NCBI GenBank assembly: GCA_021029095.1
Contig: JAJOHG010000002.1
Coordinates: 1,178,001 to 1,242,000, forward strand
Direction: 5' to 3'
Source of the DNA: Phellopilus nigrolimitatus
Taxonomy: Eukaryota > Basidiomycota > Agaricomycetes > Hymenochaetales > Hymenochaetaceae
DNA: 64,000 nucleotides
Position numbers and translations under genes: made by a program. The notes below the pieces were generated by a model. It had not been told where the DNA came from, searched no databases, and saw only the letters and a list, made by a program, of their open reading frames with translations. Shown one piece after another: positions 45,403 to 57,287 of this stretch. Positions within the stretch are counted from its first letter, which is position 1. Every line of letters begins with the position of its first letter.

Positions 45403-48058
45403 CTATTCGTCATCATCATCTCCGAGCTCAACTGCTTCGCCCAGGTTGATTCGTTGAATAAGATGGTCAATTTTAGCCTTATGGATACGATGGTGTTCCT
45501 GCCAGCCCTTCCACGGATGATGAGGATACTGCGGGGCGAATTAGCTCGAGTGAAAAATGTCAAGGTTAGAAAAGAAGTATCTTACAATCTTCGCGAAGCT
45601 TTGGAAGATCTTGTCCGATGTGCCTTCGGGCTTGCCTGTAAAATACTTTGCAAGCAGGACGTCGTCGTTCCGGCCGTAACGCATCTTCTTCGTAGGAGGC
45701 ACGGGAGAGGTTCGTCTCCCTCGATACGGTTTAGCTCATGCTTATGTCGACGGTAGTACTTCATCCACGACGCGCGGGAATGGTGTGCAGCCTTAGTAGC
45801 GACGTCTTTCCAGAATGTGACCATATCCAGCCGCCCTTGCGCCCTGCACAAACAAATTGTTAATAACCGTAGTCGAGTTCAAGTGACGGACGATTGGCTA
45901 CGAACTTCCTGAAAGCCATAAATTTACATAAGAAGGCAACATCTTCGGCTGTAAAAGCGACACCTTTTCCGGTCGTGCTTCGGAATAGCGCCCTTGGAGG
46001 AGTCGGCGAGCGATTACGCAGGCCCTGCTCCGTGATTATGCGTTGAGCGGCAGCGATCGTGTACGGACCGTCTCCAACCAAAGGCACGCTGTTGTAAATC
46101 TCTCCCTCGTCATTAAATTGGCTATTTTCCTGTTGACCTGGCGACGGCGATCGCGATTCACCACCCATCGCATAGCCTCCAAGTCGTATTTGATGTTTGT
46201 TGCAATATCTACGCCAGCTATAGAACCTGCAGGGAACGTGGATTAGACAATAGTAGACCTTTGCGTATATGCGACCGAAACCCATACGTGTGATGCGGAG
46301 CCTGAAGAATGAACAAGATAAGAAAGTTTTCTATGATACTACAACGCATACATACTTTCACGGCAATACGCTCGCAGATCTCGCGCAGGCTTAATTATTA
46401 GATGAGTCCTTTTCTCACGTATTTCTAAGCCCGAGGATAGCTTACCTTAGAACTAGTCCCTGCTCCTGGCAATAGTCAATGTACTTCTTGAGATACAGCA
46501 CGTCATCTGCAGTGAAGAGATTTCCTCCGTAAGTGCTTTTAATAACACGAGTAGGAGGCGTCGGAGAACGCGCAGGTGGATGACGTCTGTTGAGTACCAG
46601 TGTCGAGGCTGGAGGAGCAGGTTGGGGCTGTCGATGCAGTCAGAACACGTTTAGATTTAGGATTAAGCTTCATATACCTGTGCCCTTCCTCGCTTGCGGC
46701 CTCTATCTGGTTCCCTCTCTCTGTCTGGTTCCCTTTCTGTGATGGAATTGGAAACAGCAGCTGGCGGCTGTTCAGGCGCTGCGCTCGATGGGCCGGCTAC
46801 AGGGACATATTGTTCTGCATGCTGCTGATAAGACTGATGGTATGCCTGCTGTTTGGGATTTAGATCTTAGGAACAAATTACAGGCTTATAATGAAGACAT
46901 ACCTGTGGCTGCTGTTCGTAATACTCTTGATTACTCTCTGGCCAGGTATTCTGCCCCTCTCTGTATCTCTGGTCGTAATACGCGGTTGTCTGGGGATCGC
47001 TCATTGTAGGAATGCCATGCGATTCCGGAGGCGCAACCATATGCGGAAATCCGGCCCCGGATTCGTTCCAATGCTCATCGCGCCCATACATATTTTGCGG
47101 TCGCGTCGGTACCATTTGTATGTGCGCTGGGTGCTGGTGCGGGGTGATCGGGGTCGGATTCTGCCAAGTCGGCGGTGGTGCGTTCGGCGGTGGCATCGGA
47201 GCCCTGCCGACGTGTTGCCCATTCTGTCCGGCATATACAGGATACGGGAAGGTCGGAGGTCCAAGAGGTGTCACAGGAGTCATCATTGATGCTTGAGTAG
47301 GCTGCATAGGCTGCGCGTGGACGTAGCTTGCCGCGGGATTAGGCATTTGTGGTTGAGCTTGAGCTTGCGGTTGCGGTTGCACACGTCCCGGAGGACGCCC
47401 CCGGCGTGGCATTGGATTAGGGGGGACAGGCGCATTGATAGCGGTGCTCGGACCAGCGCGAGGCGGCACTCTTTCCAAAAATAATGGCAAGTAAACGATA
47501 TGAACAACGAAGACATTGTATTAAGAACGCACTGTTCTTTCCCCGTGACTTTACATCCTGCCCAGTTCGTGTGGTACGTTTGTAGGTCGCCTTTGCGTAC
47601 ACATTCGTGCACCCAGCGCGAGTTGAGGATAATCTTACCCTTCTTCCCTACATATTGACGATACAAGCTCTGACCGGACTCCGTGTGTGGATTTACTGAA
47701 GCACAATTAGCTCAAGCTGTTCTGCCGGATGAGAATACACTTACCCAGAATATACGGGACGCCGCTGTAGCCAGGAGACACACTACCGCCATGTTTCTGA
47801 CGATGATCACGGAGGTCAGTTTCAATATACGACGCGTATATGCAGTGGGAGACTCACGGTAATTATCTCGACCAGCTGGTCTCTGTCTGCGACTTCTTTC
47901 TCAATATACATAGCCAGCGGAGTGCCCATCATGGGCTCCAAAAAGAGTTCATCGTTGGCGGGTGCGGCGGTGACGGCGGCGGCGGCACCGTTGGCATTGC
48001 GCGCGGCGGCAGCAGAGTGAGTTGAATCTGTATGGCGGGGTCGGTGTTGGGGTCCCAT
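45403..48058 (-). CDS. Rap1/TERF2IP-like protein: BRCT domain plus three Myb-like repeats, one frame break
   Basis: Likely nuclear, telomere-associated. From the start at 48058 (MGPQHRPRHTDSTHSA) an Ala-rich leader leads to a BRCT domain: ELFLEPMMGTPLAMYIEKEV, RDQLVEIITKHGGSVSPGYS, GVPYILVNPHTESGQSLYRQ, KIILNSRWVHECVRKGDLQT (the W-x3-C motif is present). A Pro/Gln-rich linker of about 250 residues follows, then three Myb-like units: FTADDVLYLKKYIDYC.. APHHTFYSWRRYCNKHQ; FTAEDVAFLCKFMAFR.. AAHHSRASWMKYYRRHK; YGRNDDVLLAKYF.. YPHHPWKGWQEHHRIHK. The end is acidic (ELGDDDDE). A base is missing near 45708 (GACGAACCTCTCCCGTGCC) between units 2 and 3. About 670 residues. BRCT plus Myb in this order is the Rap1 plan; three units would be unusual. 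Confidence 0.74.
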
Positions 48059-51000
48059 GCTGGTTGGTTGTCTTAGGGGGCCTCTCGACTTTCCCAAGCG
48101 TAGACGCGCGCATTTCAAGCGGAGATCGAATACATAATTTAGTACGCCAAGTTGAATCCAACTCTCTTGCTACCGCACCACCTCCATTACCACAGCAACT
48201 CGACGCTGACACCTTCGCTGAATCTCAAGATCTCAGAGGAAAGTGTTGAATTTCAGCACAGCAGAAACAAGCTCAGTTTCCGCGTCATTTTAGATCAAAT
48301 TTGTACTAAACCTGCTCGCTCCTTTATTCTGATTACAGAGTCGACTATTTGACTGGCTACCATGAGAAGCAATCATTTTTACTTCTGGGCCACAATCCAT
48401 CAACGGGTACAATAAGAAAAGTATATCCGTACAGCTGAACAAATGTTCAGTACATTTTCAATTGGTGCATGAACACACTGACCCCGAGGTTGGAATTGCA
48501 ACCTTCTCAATCAAATAAATCAGGGCTACTGTGCGGGTCTATTCGTTATGCGCATGTGCTTCTGAGAACTCGGGCTTGCTTTCTATCAGTTGAAAAGGAG
48601 TTAAGTGCTCAACATCTACTTATCCCCGAATCAAAGCTGTTCCGCGAGGCAGCATGTTGCACCTATCTTGCCCCGAACGCTTTCTTCGAAAATCGATGGC
48701 GACCTTATCTCCGACTGTTCATCTAGACCTAGACACAAGGGCCCTCGCAGGCTAGCGCATCACTACGGTACCGAAAAGAACTGGGTTTTCTAAGACTTTA
48801 AACTGGGCGACGCTTGATGTGGCTCGGAACTCTACTTGTGGTTTCACTCCGCGAATTGTATCCCACTCTGAATGCGTACAATTGCGGATAACGACCAGAC
48901 GTGACGATCTCGGGTCGGCGTGTGCATACGTAGCGTTTTCCGCGTCAGTTAGGATCAACGCTGATTTTTTACCCCTCGCGTTTTGCAGTTTTGCATGGGA
49001 ATGCGAGATCCATGAACGGAACACAATGTTCATTTTTGCTGCGGCATTGCAAATCGTGCCTACCGACGATGTGTACCTGTGTTATCAATGTTGCTTGATC
49101 ATTGATCTTGGAGTCTAGGAAACGCGAACACCGCGGAGCGGGAAGCCTCATATTTGTTGATTGACTTCAGTGTGGCAGTTCTCTAGAATCACTTTTGGAA
49201 CTAAGTCCTGCCAGCGAGCACTTGTGGATTCAGTACCATTATACCTGTCTAACGCCAAGCGACTGACTCATCGCCGTCAGCGCTCGCCGTGGCGAATTAA
49301 TTATTATTCTTCCTTCCGTAACACTGGCCATTATGAGTCGGAGGCTTTTAGGATGCCAAACTTACACCTCACTGACTGGCATTCTTAGAAATGCACCATC
49401 TACATATGTCTACAATCTGCTCATTCGATTTGCTACCCGCCGACGAATCCTTAACTGCGCAGTGCACTGTTACATTGAAAGAACGTCCCTACTAAAGGTA
49501 CATATAACGTTCTGAATTTTGTTCGTTGTAGAGGAAGAGTCCGTCCTACTCCCGCTCCGGACCCGTGCAATGTGACCTCGAGAACGACCGAGTCCGAAAC
49601 TCGCGATCACTCCGTGGGGAAAGGCGGCCGTCCACGTGCGACGCGTCGATGCAGACATCAGGCGAAAGATATGGGCTTGATATATGGGCGATACCCGCAC
49701 TCATCTTGAGTACGCATCTCACTGGGCAAAAAGGCTTGCATATGGGGGATGGATCCTAGATTTCCTTGATGCAATCCACACTTCTGAATTTTATTGCTGG
49801 AGCCCGCTCGAGCTCCATTAGCCGCAGCAATGCTAGCGTCGGATCGGCATCGCTATGATCTCCCTCGAAATTTTTTGACCGGAGCGAAAGCGCATGCAGA
49901 TCCGCCCATTACTCTTTGTTGCAGAGCGGTGCCGGCGTCGGCCTTCCTCGAACTTCTATCTATGGTGCCATTTCTGGTGAGAAAAGAGGTCTAGAAGTTT
50001 TTCTCTCCAAGCCCGCGGCCGCCAAAACCCGAAAAACCTAGTATTCAAACGAATTCAAGCTAGAATTTGTGCACTTCCGCGAGAACATCCAATAAGACGT
50101 TTGAAGGTACTTTTTCGGGCAAGATAAGTAAGGTTTCGGCGTGAGCGGGCTACGGTAGGCCAGCGTGGCCAGCGGACATGTGCATTGTGCAAGCATTGAT
50201 GGACAAAAATGATGCCGACAGAGGGCCAGTATCGGTGGCGATAGCTGAGGGATAAATTTATTGATTTTGAGATCCTTTGAGCATGGATCTAAGATTGAAA
50301 CGATCGCAGTCAACGAATTTCGAACAAGTTACAGTAAGATGTGCAAAAATTCACACCTGGGACCTGCGACGTGGGTCATGGAGCTTCACACCGTTCCCTT
50401 AGGAACACGTCTGTTTGAAGTTCTCCCAGCGAGATGTCAGGAAGTTTGCTTATTTTCATGTGAAGATTTGGCGTCCTGACGAGCATGCTGTACGGTAGTC
50501 GGCAAGCCGTATTAAGGTTTTATTGGTAGCAGAAATTCAATTGACAGGCTTACCGGAAGGAAAATGGAGATCAAAGTGATGATGCCTGGTCAGGTGCACG
50601 TCTCAGACCGTCTGAGACTCGACTCGAAACTTGAGCGCATTGAGCGTCCTATGCTGTACCGATACGTCAAGCAGGACGTGAGGTAAGCACCGTGAGTATC
50701 ACGACCACGTTGTCAAGGCAGATAAGAAGAAAATCGTGTGCCAAGAGGTCGAGGCGCGGCCAGGATTTACGTTGAGCAGCCAACCCACGCACGCATGCAC
50801 GCACGCACGCACGCACAGGGGCCGATCATTGAGATATTTAAAAGATCACAGTCTCTATCGGGAGGCACATTTTTATTCGATGCTATTGCGAAGTGTAAAA
50901 CATGGTTTAGATAGTTGCAATCGGAGAATAGACGAATAGGAATGGGTATAGAGAATGGACAAGAAGACGAGCGCGGAAAGAAGAAGACATAGGCCGTGTA

Positions 51001-51487
51001 GAGCCGAGGCGAGCTGGCAACGCGACGCGTCGGGCGGTGACTTCATTAGTCGATGGAGATGGCTGAACTCGGGCAACAGGCAACAGTCCGAAGTGCAAGC
51101 AGGCTGTAGCTGACAGAGGATAAGAGAATCATAAGAGCAAAGCGGACAAGAGCAAAGGAGAGAAGAGAAAAAATAAAAAAAGGCGCAAAGGAATGCAGAG
51201 CGAGAGGCCGAAGGACCCAAACTGGGGCCCAAAGGAGCAGCATTAGTCAGCAGTAAACCAAAGGGTTGGGCCCAGATGGGCTGATCTAAGGCGTGTTTGG
51301 CTGTATTTGGAAAGAGCCAAATATAGAAAGACCCTACAACCGTTGTGCGCTGTGAAGTGACAGTAGACTACCGCCATCTCGATTCCCCACATTCCTTCTC
51401 GTCCTTTCCTCCCTCCCGCCCGTCGTTTACTACGTCTGCGGCCCGCCCTCCAGCGTCCCCGCCCTTCTGTCTTTGTTGCGCCCCGCC
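48059..51487. other. Longest gene-free region
   Basis: About 3.4 kb without a supported gene. Open frames reach 119 codons on either strand but lack motifs or consistent exon partners. It holds an ACGC microsatellite at 50786-50817. The right end (51390-51440) is a pyrimidine-rich tract (CCTTTCCTCCCTCCCGCCC) typical of a fungal promoter, ahead of CDC24. A 40-codon frame at 50564 is too short to support. Confidence 0.45.
50786..50817. repeat. ACGC tetranucleotide microsatellite
   Basis: About eight units of ACGC/GCAC with one T interruption (GCATGC). Alternating purine-pyrimidine, so potentially Z-DNA forming. Confidence 0.85.
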
Positions 51488-54400
51488 ATGTCCGTCGCAG
51501 GCCGCAAAAAGTCGGTCGCCTCATCCACTGGCCTTCAAATCGAAACTCCTGTCGCGCACAACACTTTCCTCAACAAGTCTGCCGCCTCGTCGACCTCGCT
51601 CTACCAGCAATGCTCTCAGCTTCGTGCGCGTCTTCTCCGTGTATATAGCTTCCCGCCCTACTTCGCCATCAGCGCTAATCCGGAAACGCGTACGTCCATC
51701 GACCCTGTCACCCAGCTCTGGGACTGCTTTGCACTCGGTGTCCCCCTCTGCTTCTTACATAACCTGCTCCCGAATGTCGTCCCAATCACCAACGTCGAGA
51801 CAGACCCGGAGTCTATCGACACCCAGAATGGCAGAGCAATCAAGAAGGCCATTGTCCACTTCGCTATGGCCATCGGCAATACCGATCTCTACGACCAGAC
51901 AGACCAGTTCACTGCGACTCAGTTATTAGACCGCAGCTCAACGGAGGGTTTCGTCAAGGCTCGTATACGCTTTTCGCTCTCATTCAACCATCATCCAATA
52001 CCTTTCATTGCAGGTTGTGAATTGCGTTACTCGGCTCGTCGACCGCCTCCCCGATGACTGCTTTCAGGAGGCACCGCCTATGTCACCGCCTTCGTCGCTA
52101 CCATCGCATGAATCGACCGATTCTCTCCTTAACCCTGATTCGCCTATGCAAGCTGCGCCAATAAATGCACAGGAGAACGCACGTAATAATATCATTCGGG
52201 AAATGGTCGAGACGGAACGCAAATACGTACAGGATCTTGAACATATGCAGGTGTGGCGCGCTGGTTTCGCCTAGTTATTTTCCTCAATTGACACTCATGT
52301 TACGTATCGCCTCAAGAAATATGCAGTGGCCTTGAATTCAAACAGTGCCATCGACCAGGATACGATCCATCTCCTTTTCCCTGGGCTCAACAAGCTCCTT
52401 GACTTCCAACGGCGTTTCTTGATCAAACTTGAAGGTGTAGCAGAGTTACCATGGAAAGAACAACGTTGGGGTCTCCATTTCATCGAAAACGTACGTCTTG
52501 TCTATCTATCACTGCTTTCCATTTCCATTACTAATCGTATCGTGCCCCTTTCTGAAATACAATATACCTTTTCGCTTTCACCGCGTCTTATGTCTTCATT
52601 CGGAACAATAGGAGGAAGAATTTGCGGTCTATGAGCCGTACTGTGCGAATTACTCACATGCTATGGACATCCTCTTGACTGTCGAATCCAACCTCATGGT
52701 AAGTCCTATTACTATTCGCTACCGATGCCCTCATTTGCCGTTCCCGTCATTCGCCACCCTCACTGGCATCTGAGTCCATCCGCTAGGCTTGATGCTCACA
52801 CGGTAGCTTCCGTGGCGACGCGTTAGCTTGATCTAAATCTTTCTTCCGTTTTCTCGCGCTTCATCTATATTCGCATTGATTTTTCACGATCGCTGACTAA
52901 TGCGATAGATCGTCGCATTGATCAATGCCAAATCGGAACTCCCTGCGTTTCTCATCAAGCCTATCCAGAGGATCTGCAAGTATCCTCTCTTGCTTGAGGT
53001 GCGCAAGAAAGACCGGAACTCGTTTATATAAGCTGATGTTAATCTGATTTCAGTCGTTGCTGAAAGCTGCTGCGAATTCTGACTATCCCTATTACGATGA
53101 ACTTCAGAAAGGGCTTGGAGCTGCAAAGCGAATTACGGACAGGATCAATGAAGCTCAGAGACGATCTGAAAATGAACAAACTGTCGCAAGCCTAGAAGCT
53201 CGCGTTGAAGACTGGAAAGGCCATCATCTATCCAACTTTGGCGGGCTCATTCTTGAAGACGTCTTCATGGTCATGAAAATGGACATCGATCGCGAGTACC
53301 ACGTATTCCTCTTCGAGAAGATCATCCTGTGCTGCAAGGAAGTTGTTCCTGCTACGAATGGGGGCACTATTAGGAAAAGCAGTAAAAGCAATTCTATTCT
53401 CAAGAAGCAGGCGGCGACTTCACCCGGTGGTATGGGCCCATCGAGGAAGAAGACAACACCACTTTTACTAAAGGGCCGTATCTTCCTGAACAATGTAACG
53501 CACACCCGGCACAGCATCACCCCTGGTAAGTGCGAAACATTCATCATCATCTTTTGTCGTATTGATGGTTTCGTCTGCCAGGACCCACAACGCCACAATA
53601 CATGCTACAAGTCTGGTGGAGGGGTGATGATGATAATGAATACTTCACTCTGAGATGCCGGTCGGAGGAGCAGCTCAATAAATGGGAGACCGCGATCAAC
53701 CGTTTGATTGAGCAAACGCAAGCGCGCAGAGGCTCTGAATCGCAGCGAGGCTTCGCGGCATTGCAGGCCAACAGCACAAACCCTTCGCAATCCCGCCATC
53801 CATATGAGGTAGCTCGAGCGTTATCGTCTGCATCTACCTTGAACTACCTCAGTGTGGTCTCTCCTGTCTCAGGACCTTCGTCGGCCTCTCGACGCTTTCC
53901 TCCGAGCGCATATGATTACGATGATTACCGGTCCCGAGAGAGTGGCGTTCCCGCTAATGGATATTCCATGGCTAGCAATGGCGCAGGGCCGAGTGGCTAT
54001 CCACAGGACGTTGATTTCGAGCCCGAAGAGGACTACGAAGAATACCCACCAGCAGCTCAGTATCTACCTTCTTCAGGACGAGGAACTCCGGTTGGTAATC
54101 GACGCGGAAACCTCGCGCAGAGTATGGTCCAAGAACGTGACGCCGCAGCTGGCTATGATCGGCCTCGTGCACGGACGGAAGACCAGAACGGGCCAATTAT
54201 GCGCCAGTGGCGAAAGAACGGTCAGTCAATGCCGCCGCCGCCGCCACCGCCTCTCGGCGCTTTGCCTAACCCGCACGCGCACTTGATTCGACCTCAGGGC
54301 CCGTCGCGGATGGCGTCTGATGCTTCAGAGGCAAGTTTCGGAACAGGTATCGCTACTCGGACTCACCCGACGCTTCGGAGTAAATTTAGCTCGACGAGGC

Positions 54401-55044
54401 TAAATTCTTCGTACGACAACGACGGCGAGCACGCGATATCTCCCCTTACTCACGTACCGTCACGGCCAACGACGCGTTCGCGGAGTGCCAGTCAGCCAAG
54501 CACGTACAGTCCGCCTCCTCCGGCACAGTTACCACCGTTGCCAAAATCGCATTGGGCGGAGACTCCGAAGGGCTCAGTAGCTAGCTCGGTTGTGAGTTCT
54601 GTTGACAGCAAGAGGGGAAGTGGATCGAGCGAATCGACTGGCGAGAGTTCGGAGTACTCACCTCATAGCACGTCGCCGATCACACCATTTGGGTCAAGCG
54701 ATTCCTCTCTCGCTGGATCTACATTACGCACATCGCGATCTGCGCAGATGCTTAAGAAACCTGCTTCCACCATAACTCCTCAACTCGGCTTGGTAAAGGT
54801 GAAAGTCCATTTCTTGGAAGACATCTTTGTCATTCAAGTGCCGAGGGCGACCGAATACGAGGATCTCGTGGAAAAAGTTGGGAAGAAGATTAGGCTTTGC
54901 GGACCTCGACGGGACGATGGGCCTCTCAAAGTTAAATACATTGATGAGGATGGTGACATGGTCTCTCTGGGATCTACGGAGGACGTCCTGATGGCGTTCG
55001 AGTCCATGCAAGTTGGCAACCAAGTGACTCTTTTCGTCTCTTGA
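51488..55044 (+). CDS. CDC24: CDC24 guanine-nucleotide exchange factor (CH-DH-PH-PB1)
   Basis: Activates Cdc42 to set cell polarity, budding/hyphal growth and mating. The start at 51488 (MSVAGRKKSVASSTGLQIET) leads to the N-terminal calponin-homology-like part: DPVTQLWDCFALGVPLCFLH, SSTEGFVK, VVNCVTRLVDRL. The DH domain is ARNNIIREMVETERKYVQDL, HLLFPGLNKLLDFQRRFLIK, LPAFLIKPIQRICKYPLLLE, SLLKAAANSDYPYYDELQKG. The PH domain is LSNFGGLILEDVFMVM, YHVFLFEKIILCCKEV, LKGRIFLNNVTHTRHS, EYFTLRCRSEEQLNKWETAI. Then a ~350-residue Ser/Pro linker with a PPPPPPP run, and the C-terminal PB1 domain (LVKVKVHFLEDIFVIQVP, LKVKYIDEDGDMVSLGSTED), which binds the scaffold Bem1. About 900 residues, normal length; seven or more introns, all frame-keeping. 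Confidence 0.95.
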
Positions 55045-55687
55045 TTTCGTTCCACTCGGTTCACCTTCCTTCCTCCACGTCTTGTGTCTTGGATTTCTTT
55101 CCTTCTCTCCATCTCACCTTGCATCATCATACTCTTTCATCATTGCATCCACACTTGACTCAAACGGTTTATCGATATCCACACACCATCTCACCTGGCA
55201 TTGCACGCATGCGCTTTCTCATGACATTTGGAGGACAGTCTGGTCCATCGTATTCTACTTCGCTTTTATCAAAGGTACCATACTATTCATTCTGGCGATT
55301 TCACGTGCATGCGACGATGCTTTGGTTCTCCGCTCGACGAGGGCTGCTGAAGGTGTTTCTTTGACTCTAGTTACCCCGGAATTTTTCATCTGTGTTATGT
55401 GCTTTTATCGTCTGCTCTCTACTCTTATTTTCTTATTGCGGATTTTTGGGGTTGACCATGGTCGTTTCTCGACGAAGTGGAGCCCGAACATGTATTATCA
55501 GTGAATAGACATCTATGTGGCTCTTAAAGAATGTAAACAACTCGAAAAGCAAGAATATTAGAACCGCTTGCAAGCCGTATCAATTCTTATCAATAAACTT
55601 CAGAAGTGAATATCATCTTTGCTTATAGCCCATTACTATCTCAGGAGAACTGTCAGATCCACCGTCATATTTTATTTGCCACTTGCT
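55045..55687. other. Spacer between CDC24 and the dioxygenase gene
   Basis: CDC24 3' flank, pyrimidine-rich at first. A 140-codon open frame (55082-55504) is present but has the composition of translated CT-rich DNA and no motif. Confidence 0.5.
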
Positions 55688-57147
55688 ATGGAACGTCTGG
55701 AGTATCTTAAGCGGGATCAGGTAGATCAGGTGAATAATCCATGAGAAGTGCGCATTATGACATGAAATCGTTAACTCGTTTGTCAGTTTAACAGAGACGG
55801 GTGAGAGCTCTTCTGTTTTCCATAGACAACTCACTGCTTATAAGTAATGCAACTATAGTTATCTTTGCATCAAAGAGTTCCTGAGCCCTGAAGAGACGAT
55901 CGGGCTCTTAGACAGGGCGAGACAGCTTCTGGACGAGTTCAACATTGACGACCATCCCAGGGTGAGTCTATTCCTATGTTCAACCTACTTCATGGTGTTG
56001 AAAGCTAAAGCAGCTTGGCCTTTCAGACTAAATTCACGACAGGCGATGACAACCACGTCGGCGACGACTATTTTCTGACATCGGGCGACAAGATCCGCTT
56101 CTTCCTGGAAGAGGATGCGGTCGACGCACAGGGCCGGCTCACGCGAGATAAGAGCAAAGCCGTGAACAAAATCGGGCACGGTGAGCAAGCGCTCGACGAG
56201 CCTGCGTCTATGTCTTTCTCCCAACTTGAGCTTACTGTGGTCTTATTTTCTGACAGGCCTGCACGAGCTCGATCCCGTTTTCAGAAAAGTAACTCTGGAG
56301 AACGAGCGGCTGAAATCTCTTGTGCGCGACTTGAAGTTCCATAAGGATCCAGTCGGTTAGTTATCTCGAAAAGTTGGTGATGGCCTTCACTAAGCACGCG
56401 TGTTTGACAGCATTGCAGTCAATGGTTATCACGAAGCAAACTCAGATTGGTGGAGAGGGTACGCGCCATCCTAACTGTATCGCTAAACATGCTGAGGATT
56501 TCTCATTTAGTGCCAGAACATAATGATTCGTGCGTCGAATAAGCTCGTCCGGCCGTTGAGGGAGTCTTATTTTTTCTTTTCTTTTCTTTTCTTGTTCTTT
56601 GGCGACAGAACTTTCCTGGTAATGCGCATTATCTGTCCCTAAGTTATAGCTCATGCTGAACACCGATGTTGCCATGGTTGATTAGTACACGGACCCACCG
56701 AGCGCCCTGGGATTCTGGTTCGCACTGGAGAAATGCACGCCCGAGAACGGCGCGCTGTACTTTCTCCCCGGATCGCACAAGGTGGTGCCCATCACGAAGC
56801 GATTCGTGCGCCTTCCGCAGGGCGGCACAGGCTTCGAGGAGCTGATCCCTGCCGCCGAGGCGCCTCCGCACCCGAATGGCAAGTACGTGCTCGAGACGTG
56901 CGAGCCTGGTACGCGTTTCCCCATGTTCTTTGCAGACACTGGACATATACTGAAAGGTGTCCTTAACGCAGGCGACCTGGTCGTTATTCACGGTAGCGTC
57001 CTCCATAAGTCGGAGCGAAACCGCAGTCCATTCACGCGCTTCGCGTACACATTCCACATGATCGAGTCTTCTCCGCGTGCGACATATGATGAGAAGAACT
57101 GGCTGCAGCCTACGAAGGAGCTGCCTTTTTCAAGAATACTCGCATAA
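55688..57147 (+). CDS. Phytanoyl-CoA dioxygenase (PHYH) family protein, with two micro-exons
   Basis: Fe(II)/2-oxoglutarate-dependent hydroxylase of the PHYHD1-like group; the substrate is unknown. Exon 1 (55688-55729) MERLEYLKRDQVDQ, micro-exon 55787-55800 FNRDG, then YLCIKEFLSPEETIGLLDRA, ARQLLDEFNIDDHPR, DDYFLTSGDKIRFFLEEDAV, KAVNKIGHG-LHELDPVFRKV, ALQSMVITKQTQIGGE, VPEHNDS with the HxD iron ligands. Micro-exon 56609-56618 gives TFL, then YTDPPSALGFWFALEKCTPE, GALYFLPGSHKVVPITKRFV, AGDLVVIHGSVLHKSERNRS (distal His) and FTRFAYTFHMIE (Arg for 2-oxoglutarate). About 290 residues. The 48-nt piece 56909-56956 has splice signals but is also open, so it may be a retained intron. Convergent with THI6, 140 bp apart. 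Confidence 0.9.
55787..55800 (+). other. 14-nt micro-exon of the dioxygenase gene
   Basis: TTTAACAGAGACGG between acceptor TTTGTCAG and donor GTGAGAGC. It links exon 1 (..DQVDQ) to exon 3 (YLCIKEFL) as QFNRDGYL, the start motif usual in this family (a Q-F-x-x-D-G-Y-L pattern). Skipping it breaks the frame. Confidence 0.8.
56609..56618 (+). other. 10-nt micro-exon of the dioxygenase gene
   Basis: AACTTTCCTG between acceptor GCGACAG and donor GTAATG. It joins ..PEHNDS to YTDPPSALG as HNDSTFLYTDP, the conserved iron-binding segment. A TTTTC repeat tract (about 56570-56595) just upstream gives it a strong polypyrimidine signal. Confidence 0.85.
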
Positions 57148-57287
57148 CTGTTCGTGGGATGGTCTTATGCTATAACGACTTCACAGTCTATGCATATAAG
57201 CAGCGCCTATGATTTTTTTTTTTTCATTGTGTTTCTAAGAATACTGTAAATATGGTGTATAACATTTTAGTGCATGTGTTTTTTGTA

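Noticed and set aside
55082..55504. 140-codon plus-strand open frame after CDC24
   Set aside because: Translated pyrimidine-rich 3' flank; no motif, poor start context, no splice partner.
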